From NCBI GenBank assembly GCA_017554325.1, contig JAFZIP010000011.1, forward strand, positions 62,001 through 126,000: DNA of 64,000 nt. Reading direction: 5' to 3'. The notes beneath the pieces were generated by a model that was given only the letters and a program-made list of their open reading frames with translations, was not told the origin of the DNA and searched no databases. A program made the position numbers and the translations under genes. Shown piece after piece: positions 25,464 to 32,985 of this stretch. Source of the stretch: Bacteroidales bacterium (GTDB lineage: Bacteria > Bacteroidota > Bacteroidia > Bacteroidales > WCHB1-69). Positions within the stretch are counted from its first letter, which is position 1, and every line of letters starts with the position of its first letter.

Positions 25464-27338
25464 CTACTCTATGGTGTCTCCACGCAGCGCGCGGTAGTGT
25501 TTGCGAGCCTCTATCACGTAGAGACTGCTGCTGTAATTTTGCATGATTTTGAGGTAATATTCCATGGCTTGCGGAATATCCTTGAGATAATACTCGTAAA
25601 GTTCCGCCAGCTTGAATACGGCATCGTCGCCTAATAATTCCTCCCCGTGCTTCTCTTCAATCTGTTTCAGAAGAGCCTCTGCGCCCAGATAGTTTTTCTG
25701 CTTGATGTAGATGAGCGCCTTTTGATAGAGGGCATCGTCCACTAATGTGCCTAATGGAGACAGGATAATGACGGAGTCGAGTTGCACCAATGCTTGTTCA
25801 TCTTTGTTTTGGAAGATGAGAAAATCGGCTTCGGCGTATTTTTTCAACGGCAGATTGGTGGATGGGTTCTCAAACAACAGATAGGTGGTGTCTTCATCAT
25901 CATCTTCGTCCTCTTCATTCTCTTCTTGGTTGTCGGAAATCAGCAACGAGAAGTATATGGCGTCATTGGCCACCAGTTTGGAAGTGGCGGCGCTGAGGAC
26001 ATCCAATTGGCTCTTGGCCCATTCGAACTCGCCGATGTAGAATGAAAGTTTGGCGTTTTTGAACTTGGCTTCGTTGCCCAAAGCGTCATTGGGCATGTCT
26101 TTGTCCACCTGCGAATAGTTCAAAGTGGCATCCCATACGTTGCCCATGTAGAGTTGCACATCGGCTAGGTCGATCTTGAACTGGTTCTTCTCCTTGGCAT
26201 CGCGCGTATAGCTCATGGCTTGGTTGAGCACATCAATGGCCTCTTGCGGTTTGTTAACGTAGAATGCCAGCAAGTGCGCATATTTCCGTATCCAATCCAT
26301 GGTGCTGGACTGGATGCCATTTTCGTCAATCAAGATTTGGTAATCCTTCATCAAACGGACGGCTTCCGTCATCTTGACAGGCGAAGTGGAGGTGAGTTGG
26401 GAGTAGCGCACATCCAGAATCTTCATTCTGGCTTGGTTGTAATTGAATACGCCGTCTCCGAGGTTGATGATGTATTCCAATGCTTCAATGGCAGTGGGAT
26501 AATCCCGGTTATCGGCAGCCAGACACGCCAGCTCGTAAGTCTTGACGCATTCAGTCTTCATCCGCTTGTCGATGGCTTTGGCCAGAACAAAGGCCTCGCC
26601 ATACTCTTTATGCAGTTGGTTAACCCAATACAACAGAGTAAGATAGCTGAGGTTGTTGGGGTTTTTCTGGATGATCTTTTGCAGACTGACCTTCACCGTG
26701 TTATACTTCTGGTTGTCCTCATCATCCATGAGCAGGTTTTGGATAGCGGTCTTGGCTTGGTCCATATATTTCTGCTCGTTGTCATCCTTCACCATCGACA
26801 ATACCTCTTCAATCACTTTGTCGGTCTGGTGCTGGTATTGATACAGGTTGATCAACTCTTTGGACAGCAGTTGCGGGTTGTTCAACAAACGCCGTCCCTT
26901 TTGGATGGTCTCGATAGCGTAATCGATTTTCAATTTGGAGTAGAATGCGCTGTAGAGTTCTTGCACCGCATACTCCTTGGCCTGAAGGTTTTTCAGCAGC
27001 TCCTGATACTGTTTCTCTGCCTTGGTATTATCGCCAGAGCGTTCATACACGTAGCCCAAATCCACTTTGTATCGCTGGACGTTCGCGAAATTCTTGATCT
27101 GTTTCTTGACCAGTTTTTCCAATTCGCTGTATCGTTCCAGCTCCAGCAGGGCGTTGTAGTAGTAATAGTAGATGTAAGAAGAGGGCTTTTTGGCTTGAAT
27201 CTTCTCAAAAAGTTCGATGGCTTTGTCGTACTCCTTGTCCTTGTAATACTGCAAAGCAAGCTTCTCGTCGTCGCTTTGTTGGGCGGCGAGCGTGCCTAAA
27301 GAAATCAGTAGCAAAAGAAGGAAGAGTATGCGTTTCAT
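25464..27338 (-). CDS. Secreted or periplasmic tetratricopeptide-repeat protein
   Basis: 624 residues, signal MKRILFLLLLLISLGTLAAQ. The body is helical TPR-like repeats (for example YYKDKEYDKAIELFEKI, YVYERSGDNTKAEKQYQELL, YEYYLKDIPQAMEYYLKIM). An acidic insertion rich in Glu/Asp (near residue 475) separates the last repeats. TPRs bind partner proteins, so this is probably an envelope scaffold or assembly factor. It sits between serS and rsmA with short gaps, a Bacteroidales arrangement that gives no direct clue to function. Confidence 0.82.
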   Translation of the reverse strand: MKRILFLLLLLISLGTLAAQQSDDEKLALQYYKDKEYDKAIELFEKIQAKKPSSYIYYYYYNALLELERYSELEKLVKKQIKNFANVQRYKVDLGYVYERSGDNTKAEKQYQELLKNLQAKEYAVQELYSAFYSKLKIDYAIETIQKGRRLLNNPQLLSKELINLYQYQHQTDKVIEEVLSMVKDDNEQKYMDQAKTAIQNLLMDDEDNQKYNTVKVSLQKIIQKNPNNLSYLTLLYWVNQLHKEYGEAFVLAKAIDKRMKTECVKTYELACLAADNRDYPTAIEALEYIINLGDGVFNYNQARMKILDVRYSQLTSTSPVKMTEAVRLMKDYQILIDENGIQSSTMDWIRKYAHLLAFYVNKPQEAIDVLNQAMSYTRDAKEKNQFKIDLADVQLYMGNVWDATLNYSQVDKDMPNDALGNEAKFKNAKLSFYIGEFEWAKSQLDVLSAATSKLVANDAIYFSLLISDNQEENEEDEDDDEDTTYLLFENPSTNLPLKKYAEADFLIFQNKDEQALVQLDSVIILSPLGTLVDDALYQKALIYIKQKNYLGAEALLKQIEEKHGEELLGDDAVFKLAELYEYYLKDIPQAMEYYLKIMQNYSSSLYVIEARKHYRALRGDTIE

Positions 27339-27346
27339 CGCAACTA

Positions 27347-28618
27347 TTAATCGATAATGTCGAAATGCGTGTACGGACGGAGCACCTCGGGTACGATGAT
27401 GCCCTTGTCGGTCTGATAGTTTTCGAGAATGGCAGCGAGCACGCGCGGCAGGGCCAGTGCGCTACCGTTGAGCGTGTGCGCGAGACGGGTCTTGCCGGTA
27501 GAATCCTTATATCTCAGTTTCAAGCGGTTGGCCTGATAGGATTCAAAGTTGGACACAGAGCTGACCTCTAGCCATTTCTGCTGGGCTTTGGAATAGACCT
27601 CCAAGTCGTAGGTGAGGGCGGAAGTGAAGCTGATGTCGCCGCCGCACAAGCGGAGCACGCGGAACGGCAAGCCCAACTTGGTGAGCAGGCCCTTGGCGTA
27701 GTTGGTCATCTTCTCTAACGTTTCGTAGGAGCGGTCGGGATGCTCGATGACTACAATCTCGATTTTGTCGAACTGGTGCAGGCGGTTGAGGCCGCGCACG
27801 TCTTTGCCGTAGGAGCCGGCCTCACGACGGAAGCAAGCGGAGTAGGCGCAGTTCTTCAACGGAAAGTCGCTCTCCTTGAGGATCACGTCGCGGTAGATGT
27901 TGGTGACGGGCACCTCAGCGGTAGGTATCAAGTAGAAGTTATCGACTTGGCAGTGGTACATCTGACCCTCTTTGTCGGGAAGCTGGCCTGTTCCGTATGC
28001 AGAGTCTTCATTCACCATGTATGGCGGCTGGATCTCTGTGAAACCTGCGGCTACAGCGCTGTCAAGGAAAAAGTCGATGAGCGCACGTTGCATACGGGCA
28101 CCCTTGCCTTTATAGACGGGGAAGCCTGCACCGGTGATTTTGTTGCCTAACTCGAAGTCGATGATGTCGTATTTTTTTACCAAATCCCAGTGGGGCATGG
28201 CGTCATAGTCAAAGTTGGAAGCGTCGCCTTCGGTATAGACAATCTCGTTGTCCTCGGCACCCTTGCCTGGAGCCACAGCAGGGCTGGGCAGGTTGGGCAG
28301 CAGCACCATCTTGGTTTGCAGCAGTTCTTCTTGCTCCTGCAGCTTGGCACGATCAACCTTCTCGGCTTCTTTCAGCTCGGCCATGCGGGCTTTCAAAACC
28401 TCAGCCTCTTCGCGTTTGCCCTCTTTGAAAAGCTGGCCAATCTGCTTGGCTCCCTGATTCTGTTCCATCAGGTTGTCATCCAAACTCTTTTTAAGGGTGC
28501 GGTTATCGGTGTCTAACTGACGAATTTCATTCACTAAATCAGTGGCATCGAAATTCTTGATTTTCAGTCTGTCAATTACTTCTTGGGGATTTTCACGTAA
28601 TAGTTGTATCTGTAACAT
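27347..28618 (-). CDS. serS: Seryl-tRNA synthetase
   Basis: Class II synthetase of 423 residues that charges tRNA-Ser (and tRNA-Sec where present). An N-terminal long coiled-coil arm (about residues 28-105) clasps the tRNA long arm. Then come motif 2, FRREAGSYGKDVRGLNRLHQF (residue 255 region), and motif 3, LNGSALALPRVLAAILEN near the C-terminus. The promoter is at 28640-28647. It heads the serS-TPR-rsmA run. Confidence 0.97.
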   Translation of the reverse strand: MLQIQLLRENPQEVIDRLKIKNFDATDLVNEIRQLDTDNRTLKKSLDDNLMEQNQGAKQIGQLFKEGKREEAEVLKARMAELKEAEKVDRAKLQEQEELLQTKMVLLPNLPSPAVAPGKGAEDNEIVYTEGDASNFDYDAMPHWDLVKKYDIIDFELGNKITGAGFPVYKGKGARMQRALIDFFLDSAVAAGFTEIQPPYMVNEDSAYGTGQLPDKEGQMYHCQVDNFYLIPTAEVPVTNIYRDVILKESDFPLKNCAYSACFRREAGSYGKDVRGLNRLHQFDKIEIVVIEHPDRSYETLEKMTNYAKGLLTKLGLPFRVLRLCGGDISFTSALTYDLEVYSKAQQKWLEVSSVSNFESYQANRLKLRYKDSTGKTRLAHTLNGSALALPRVLAAILENYQTDKGIIVPEVLRPYTHFDIID

Positions 28619-28639
28619 TGGTCTAAAATTTTAAGGGTG

Positions 28640-28647
28640 CAAAGATA
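28640..28647 (-). promoter_or_regulatory. -7 promoter element for serS
   Basis: Minus strand TATCTTTG, 22 nt before the start codon. Confidence 0.65.
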
Positions 28648-28651
28648 TAAA

Positions 28652-28737
28652 AAATGAGGTGAATGAGGTACAAAGGGTGAATGGGGTAAAAGAGGAGCAA
28701 AGGGATCAAGGGGTAAAGGAGGTGAAAGGGGTTAATT
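28652..28737. repeat. Purine-rich degenerate tandem repeat
   Basis: About 85 nt built from GGTGAATGAGG, GGGGTAAAAG and GGTGAAAGGGG words between the serS promoter and the end of the YD-repeat gene. It is the longest of the five such stretches in the window. Confidence 0.65.
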
Positions 28738-29626
28738 AGGATCTTTCGTAGCGTGTTTCGCGAAGTAAGCGGAAATGGTCGGGTTGTATTTCATCCTGGA
28801 TGAATTCCTTGGCAGAATTCTCTTTGCCGTTTTCATCGTATGTGTATTCCGCCCATCCTTGGAGTTCGCCCTTTTTGTTGAGCAGGGAGTTCTTCACCAC
28901 GAGTTTGCCTTCGTATTCCAACGTGATTTTGCGATAGTTGTCCAAATCCTCGGTTTCCGTCTCTGTCATTTGGTTGTTTTCGTTGTAGGTGCGGTAGGTT
29001 TTGGCAATGAGCTTGTTCTCGTAGTCGTAAACCAATTCTTTTACACAGTTGTTTTTGTCATCGTAGGTATATTCGTAGGTGCGACGGTCTTTGTTCTGTA
29101 CCTCATCACGAATGTATTTGGAAACCAAACCTTTTTCATTGTATTCGTAGGTGTGGATGTTCATGGTTTTACCATAATCATCATTCTCGAATTCCTTGAT
29201 CAATTGGCCGTTTCGGTAGTGCATTTCTCTTTCCACATAGTCTAACTTGCCGTCGTCATACATCTCGTGGCGAAGCAGATGACCCTCTTCATCATATACA
29301 AAGCGGGTGATGTATTCCGTTTCGCCATTGCCGAAATAGTTGCTTTGCTGTACCATCAGTCCTTTTTCATCGTAGGTGTTCACAGACTTTTGGAGCAGGA
29401 TGTTGTCTTGGTCAAACTGCTCCGTCTGGATGAGTTGTTCAGCTTCGTTGTAATAGTTGATGGTAAGTGTGTTGCGGATTCCATCGGGGTCGAAACGTTC
29501 CTCGCGGACAATCTGTCCAGCCTCATTGTAGGAGGCTTCAGTTTCCACAAATTCCACTTTTTCGATGTCGGCTTCATCGTAACCGACACGCTGGTATTCT
29601 GCTTTGATAATCTTCAGGCTTTTCAT
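28736..29626 (-). CDS. YD-repeat-like cytoplasmic protein of unknown function
   Basis: 296 residues without a signal peptide, strongly acidic, made of about twelve degenerate 20-25 residue units of the form Y(N/D)E.G....E....D (for example YNEAGQIVREERFDPDG, YDEKGLMVQQSNYFGNG, YDENGKENSAKEF). The units resemble YD/RHS-type beta repeats or MORN-like repeats. RHS proteins are usually giant and secreted; this is small and intracellular by prediction. It has its own promoter at 29649-29656. Repeats often mediate protein or carbohydrate binding, but nothing more specific can be said. Confidence 0.72.
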   Translation of the reverse strand: MKSLKIIKAEYQRVGYDEADIEKVEFVETEASYNEAGQIVREERFDPDGIRNTLTINYYNEAEQLIQTEQFDQDNILLQKSVNTYDEKGLMVQQSNYFGNGETEYITRFVYDEEGHLLRHEMYDDGKLDYVEREMHYRNGQLIKEFENDDYGKTMNIHTYEYNEKGLVSKYIRDEVQNKDRRTYEYTYDDKNNCVKELVYDYENKLIAKTYRTYNENNQMTETETEDLDNYRKITLEYEGKLVVKNSLLNKKGELQGWAEYTYDENGKENSAKEFIQDEIQPDHFRLLRETRYERS

Positions 29627-29648
29627 AATGATGGTATTAAATGAGCCG

Positions 29649-29656
29649 CAAAGATA
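29649..29656 (-). promoter_or_regulatory. -7 promoter element for the YD-repeat gene
   Basis: Minus strand TATCTTTG, 23 nt before the start. Confidence 0.65.
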
Positions 29657-29658
29657 GA

Positions 29659-29704
29659 TAAAAAATCGGAGCGATGAGCCAGAAGACGGTCCATCACTCC
29701 GATT
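29659..29704 (-). terminator. Intrinsic terminator of hydG
   Basis: On the minus strand AATCGGAGTGATG pairs with CATCGCTCCGATT (one mismatch), followed by T6; lies right after the hydG stop and just upstream of the next promoter. Confidence 0.75.
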
Positions 29705-29725
29705 GTAAAAGCATATTAACTTTTT

Positions 29726-31180
29726 TTAGAAATAGAGGTCGCGCTCACCGGCTTTGATGCGCTCGATGCGCTTCAGCAGTTCATCGCGGAACTTCTCATC
29801 CACATTCACGAGATTGTTCTCGATCACCTTCCAGCCTTTGGCGGCTACTTCGGGTGTGGCGTAATCCACGAGATACTCGCTCAGTGTGAGGATGGCGTTG
29901 GGCGTGCAGTAGCGTTTGATGAAGCCCGGCACGCTGAATTCCATGAAGTGCTCGCCCGTGCGGCCCAGACGGTAACATGCTGTGCAGAAACTCGGGATGT
30001 AGTTGCCGTCCAACAATTCGTCGATGATTTCGCCAAGATTGCGGTCGTCGCCGATCTTGAACTGCTCGCGGTGCAGGTTCTGGTCTTCCTGTTTGTCGCT
30101 GTTTTTCTCAGTCTCCTCGTGGTGATATTTGTAGTCACCGATTTGCAGGTTGGTGCCGCCGTCAATCTGGGAAATGCCGTATTGGATAGCTTTGGCGCGG
30201 AACTCGGCGGTCTCGCGGGCGGTCAGAATCATGCCGGTGTATGGCACGGCCAGACGGAAGATGGCGATGATCTTCTCGAAAGTGTCATCATCCACGAAAT
30301 ATTTCTTGTCGATATCCAAACCGGAAGCATCTTTGATACGCGGGAAGGAGATGGTGTGGGGTCCCACGTTGAAGCAAGCCTCCAGATGGTTGGTGTGGCG
30401 GATCATGGCCATTACCTCGAAGCGCCAGTCGTAGAGGCCGAAGAGGATACCGAGACCGTTGTCGTCGATGCCGGCCTGCTGTGCGCGGTCCATGGAGGTA
30501 AGGCGCCACTCGAAATTGCCCTTGATAGTATTGGCGGGATGATACCAGGAATAAGCCTCCGGATGGTAGGTTTCTTGGAAAATCTGGTACGTGCCGATGC
30601 CAGCCTCTTTCACGATGCGGAAGCCTTCCACATCCAGCGGAGCGGCGTTGATATTGACGCGGCGGATGGAGCCGTTGCCCTTCTTCACTGAGTAGGCCAA
30701 CTTGGTGGTGTGTGCAATGAACTCGGGCGAATATTTCGGCGACTCACCATAGACGAGGATCAGACGCTTCTGGCCATCGTCTTCGAGAGCTTCGATGTTG
30801 CGCACAAACTCTTCATCGGTGAGCGTGGTGCGCACCTGCTCGTGGTTGGAGGAGCGGAAACCGCAGTATTTGCAGTTGTTGACGCAGTAGTTGCCCACAT
30901 AGAGCGGCGCGAAGAGCACGATACGGTTGCCGTAGATGCGGCGTTTCAGCTCGCGGGCGCCCTCTTTGATCTCTTCCACCAGTGCAGGTTCGGTGGTGTT
31001 GATGAGCACAGCCGTCTCTTCCAGGGTCAGGCGGTTCTTGTCCAGCGATTTTTGGATGATTTCGCGCACACGCTCCGGCGTGCTTTTCGTGTTGTTGATG
31101 TAATCCCAAATTTCATCTACATCGATGAAAGGTTTCCCTATTTCGTCGGGAATTCTACATTTTTCAGGGTGAAATTGCAT
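29726..31180 (-). CDS. hydG: [FeFe]-hydrogenase maturase HydG (radical SAM)
   Basis: 484-residue radical SAM enzyme that cleaves tyrosine to give the CO and cyanide ligands of the hydrogenase H-cluster, plus p-cresol. The radical SAM cluster motif is CVNNCKYCGF (near residue 96). The C-terminal auxiliary cluster has CTAC, then exactly 22 residues, then Cys (C-x2-C-x22-C, near residues 405-430), which separates HydG from its relative ThiH. It implies an [FeFe]-hydrogenase and hydrogen metabolism in this fermentative organism. hydE, hydF and the hydrogenase itself are not here. Transcribed after the TM1266-type gene. Confidence 0.95.
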   Translation of the reverse strand: MQFHPEKCRIPDEIGKPFIDVDEIWDYINNTKSTPERVREIIQKSLDKNRLTLEETAVLINTTEPALVEEIKEGARELKRRIYGNRIVLFAPLYVGNYCVNNCKYCGFRSSNHEQVRTTLTDEEFVRNIEALEDDGQKRLILVYGESPKYSPEFIAHTTKLAYSVKKGNGSIRRVNINAAPLDVEGFRIVKEAGIGTYQIFQETYHPEAYSWYHPANTIKGNFEWRLTSMDRAQQAGIDDNGLGILFGLYDWRFEVMAMIRHTNHLEACFNVGPHTISFPRIKDASGLDIDKKYFVDDDTFEKIIAIFRLAVPYTGMILTARETAEFRAKAIQYGISQIDGGTNLQIGDYKYHHEETEKNSDKQEDQNLHREQFKIGDDRNLGEIIDELLDGNYIPSFCTACYRLGRTGEHFMEFSVPGFIKRYCTPNAILTLSEYLVDYATPEVAAKGWKVIENNLVNVDEKFRDELLKRIERIKAGERDLYF

Positions 31181-31220
31181 GTTGCTGTATTTTTGATTGT
31201 TAAATTATGAACTTTGAACT

Positions 31221-31259
31221 ATGAACGATGACTATGAACGATGACTATGAACGATGACG
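31221..31259. repeat. 13-bp tandem repeat, three units
   Basis: Three adjacent copies of ATGAACGATGACT (last base varies), with partial copies around them, between the hydG and TM1266-type genes. Confidence 0.85.
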
Positions 31260-31311
31260 ATAACTTTGAGAAGGGGTTAGGTCTTCAGTCTTTGGTCTTA
31301 GGTCTCCCATT

Positions 31312-31560
31312 TCACGCGGATTTCGTCACCACGGCCTTGGCCTCAATGTTATCAATGCGGCCCAGTTTTCCGGACAGGGCGTTGATTTGGTTGGTATCGC
31401 CTTCGACAATGAGGGATATGACCGAGACATTGCTATCGCGGAACGGCAGCCCTTGGCGGGCCAGAAGGATGTCAGCATATTGGGAAATCACCGCGTTTAC
31501 CTGCGGTGCCACGGCGCGGTCCTTGACCAGCACCGTAACGGTTCCAATTCTCTTTTCCAT
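31312..31560 (-). CDS. TM1266-type iron-only hydrogenase-associated regulator
   Basis: 82-residue ACT/ferredoxin-like-fold protein: MEKRIGTVTVLVKDRAVAPQ start, NAVISQYADILLARQGLPF, then VISLIVEGDTNQINALSGKLGRI. This small family is almost always found beside H-cluster maturation genes and is proposed to be regulatory (it resembles NikR-type C-terminal domains). Its promoter at 31603-31610 probably also serves hydG, 130 nt downstream. Confidence 0.88.
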   Translation of the reverse strand: MEKRIGTVTVLVKDRAVAPQVNAVISQYADILLARQGLPFRDSNVSVISLIVEGDTNQINALSGKLGRIDNIEAKAVVTKSA

Positions 31561-31602
31561 CAGTGCAACTTTTGGATTAGGTGATTGTTTGAATTACGGG
31601 TG

Positions 31603-31610
31603 CAAAAATA
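31603..31610 (-). promoter_or_regulatory. -7 promoter element for the TM1266-hydG unit
   Basis: Minus strand TATTTTTG, 43 nt before the start codon at 31560. Confidence 0.6.
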
Positions 31611-31640
31611 ATAAAAAGATTAGAGTTTAGAGATGAGAGA

Positions 31641-32294
31641 TTAGAGATTTTTTAAATATAAAATATCCTTTGGATTTTTGATGATAATGTCCGCCTTTGC
31701 CTCTTCCAGTTCTTCTTTCGGGCGGTAACCCCAGAGCACACCCACAGCTTTCAGGCCCGCGCCATGCGCTGTATCCATGTCCACTACCGTGTCGCCGAAA
31801 TAGAGCGTTTCTTCCTTCTTGCAGCCCGTGGCATCCAAGATGTCGTACACCACCTGCGGATCGGGTTTCACGGGCACGCCTTCGCGCTGCCCGAACAGCG
31901 CATCCCATTGCACTGTGGGGAAGAAATTGGCCATCAGCGGAGCCAAAGCACTGTGAACCTTGTTGGTGGCCACCGCCAACTTTATGTGTTGCCGTTGTAA
32001 GGTTTCCAACACTTCCGTCAACCCGTCATACACGGTGGTCTTGTCGTGCATGTGGATGGTATAATATTCCAAAAACTCGTGCAAACACGTATTAAAAGTA
32101 TCTTCGTCACGATGCTCTTCCGGCAAGATGCGTTGGATAAGCGTAGGCATTCCGTTGCCTACAAAATAGCGGTAGGCATCCACCGGATGCGTGGGAAAAT
32201 GGTGTTCGGCTAAAACGTGGTTGGCGGCATCGGCAAGGTCCTCTAACGTGTTGAGCAATGTGCCATCCAGGTCAAATATACAGAGCTTGGTCAT
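31641..32294 (-). CDS. HAD-superfamily phosphatase (phosphoglycolate-phosphatase-like)
   Basis: 217-residue hydrolase of HAD subclass IA. Motif I DLDGTLLNTLEDL with the nucleophile Asp8 is at the N-terminus, motif II VATNK near residue 110, the Lys in KPDPQVVYDIL near 146 and motif IV YFGDTVVDMDTAHGAGL near 165. Phosphoglycolate is the usual substrate of this type but broader use is possible. The ATG overlaps the stop of rfbC (TAATG), so they are coupled. Confidence 0.92.
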   Translation of the reverse strand: MTKLCIFDLDGTLLNTLEDLADAANHVLAEHHFPTHPVDAYRYFVGNGMPTLIQRILPEEHRDEDTFNTCLHEFLEYYTIHMHDKTTVYDGLTEVLETLQRQHIKLAVATNKVHSALAPLMANFFPTVQWDALFGQREGVPVKPDPQVVYDILDATGCKKEETLYFGDTVVDMDTAHGAGLKAVGVLWGYRPKEELEEAKADIIIKNPKDILYLKNL

Positions 32295-32851
32295 TATTTT
32301 TCAATATACAAAAACGGCGAGTCAAAATCCTTCAAATACGGTCCTTCCATATCCTTCTCCGAAGTCAAGGGATTCTCCACTTGCCAGTCGATGTTGAGGT
32401 CAGGATCGTCAAAGCGGATGCTGCCTTCGGAGGCTTTGTTGTAGAATTTGGAACACTTGTAGAAGAAGAGGGTATTGTCCTCCAACGCGGCAAACCCGTG
32501 GGCAAAACCCTCGGGAATGTAAAACTGACGGAAATTGTCAGCGGTGAGCAACACGGAATAATATTGCCCGTAGGTGGGACTCCCCTTGCGGATGTCCACG
32601 GCAAAATCTATGGCCGCACCCTGCAGGATGCGCACCAACTTGGCCTGCGCAAAAGGCGGTTTTTGGAAATGCAGCCCACGCACCACGCCCTTCTGCGAGC
32701 AGGACTGGTTGTCCTGCACCCAATGCTCACGGATGCCGATTTCTTCCAATCGTTTTTCATTGTAGCTCTCAAAAAAATAGCCTCTCGCGTCCTTGAAAAC
32801 AGTGGGCTCAATCACCATCAAGCCCGGAATAGGCGTTTCTATAATATTCAT
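32294..32851 (-). CDS. rfbC: dTDP-4-dehydrorhamnose 3,5-epimerase
   Basis: Cupin-fold epimerase of 185 residues in dTDP-L-rhamnose synthesis. Landmarks: DARGYFFESYNEKR near residue 24, the active-site His in VRGLHFQKPPFAQAKLVR near 63, and FYIPEGFAHGFAALEDN near 118. The other rhamnose genes (rfbA, rfbB, rfbD) are not nearby. It is coupled to the HAD phosphatase. Confidence 0.95.
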   Translation of the reverse strand: MNIIETPIPGLMVIEPTVFKDARGYFFESYNEKRLEEIGIREHWVQDNQSCSQKGVVRGLHFQKPPFAQAKLVRILQGAAIDFAVDIRKGSPTYGQYYSVLLTADNFRQFYIPEGFAHGFAALEDNTLFFYKCSKFYNKASEGSIRFDDPDLNIDWQVENPLTSEKDMEGPYLKDFDSPFLYIEK

Positions 32852-32985
32852 AGTTCAAAATTCAAAGTTCAAAATTCAAAATCAATATTTACCCCATTCA
32901 CCAACTTCACCCCTTGTACCCCATTCACCCCTTGCACCCTTTCACCTTGTACCCTTTCACCTTGTACCCCATGTACCTTTCAATC
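32850..32985. repeat. Low-complexity gap: TTCAAAA units followed by CCCCTTGTA-type tandem
   Basis: First a TTCAAAATTCAAAGTTCAAA stretch (32852-32880), then about 100 nt of pyrimidine-rich degenerate units such as TTCACCTTGTACCC repeated twice and TTGTACCCCATTCACC. On the minus strand it matches the purine-rich family. The end lies in the final codons of the ClC gene. Confidence 0.7.

Noticed and set aside
31221-31259. A possible CRISPR-like repeat array
   Set aside because: Units are 13 nt, directly adjacent and without spacers; no cas genes nearby.
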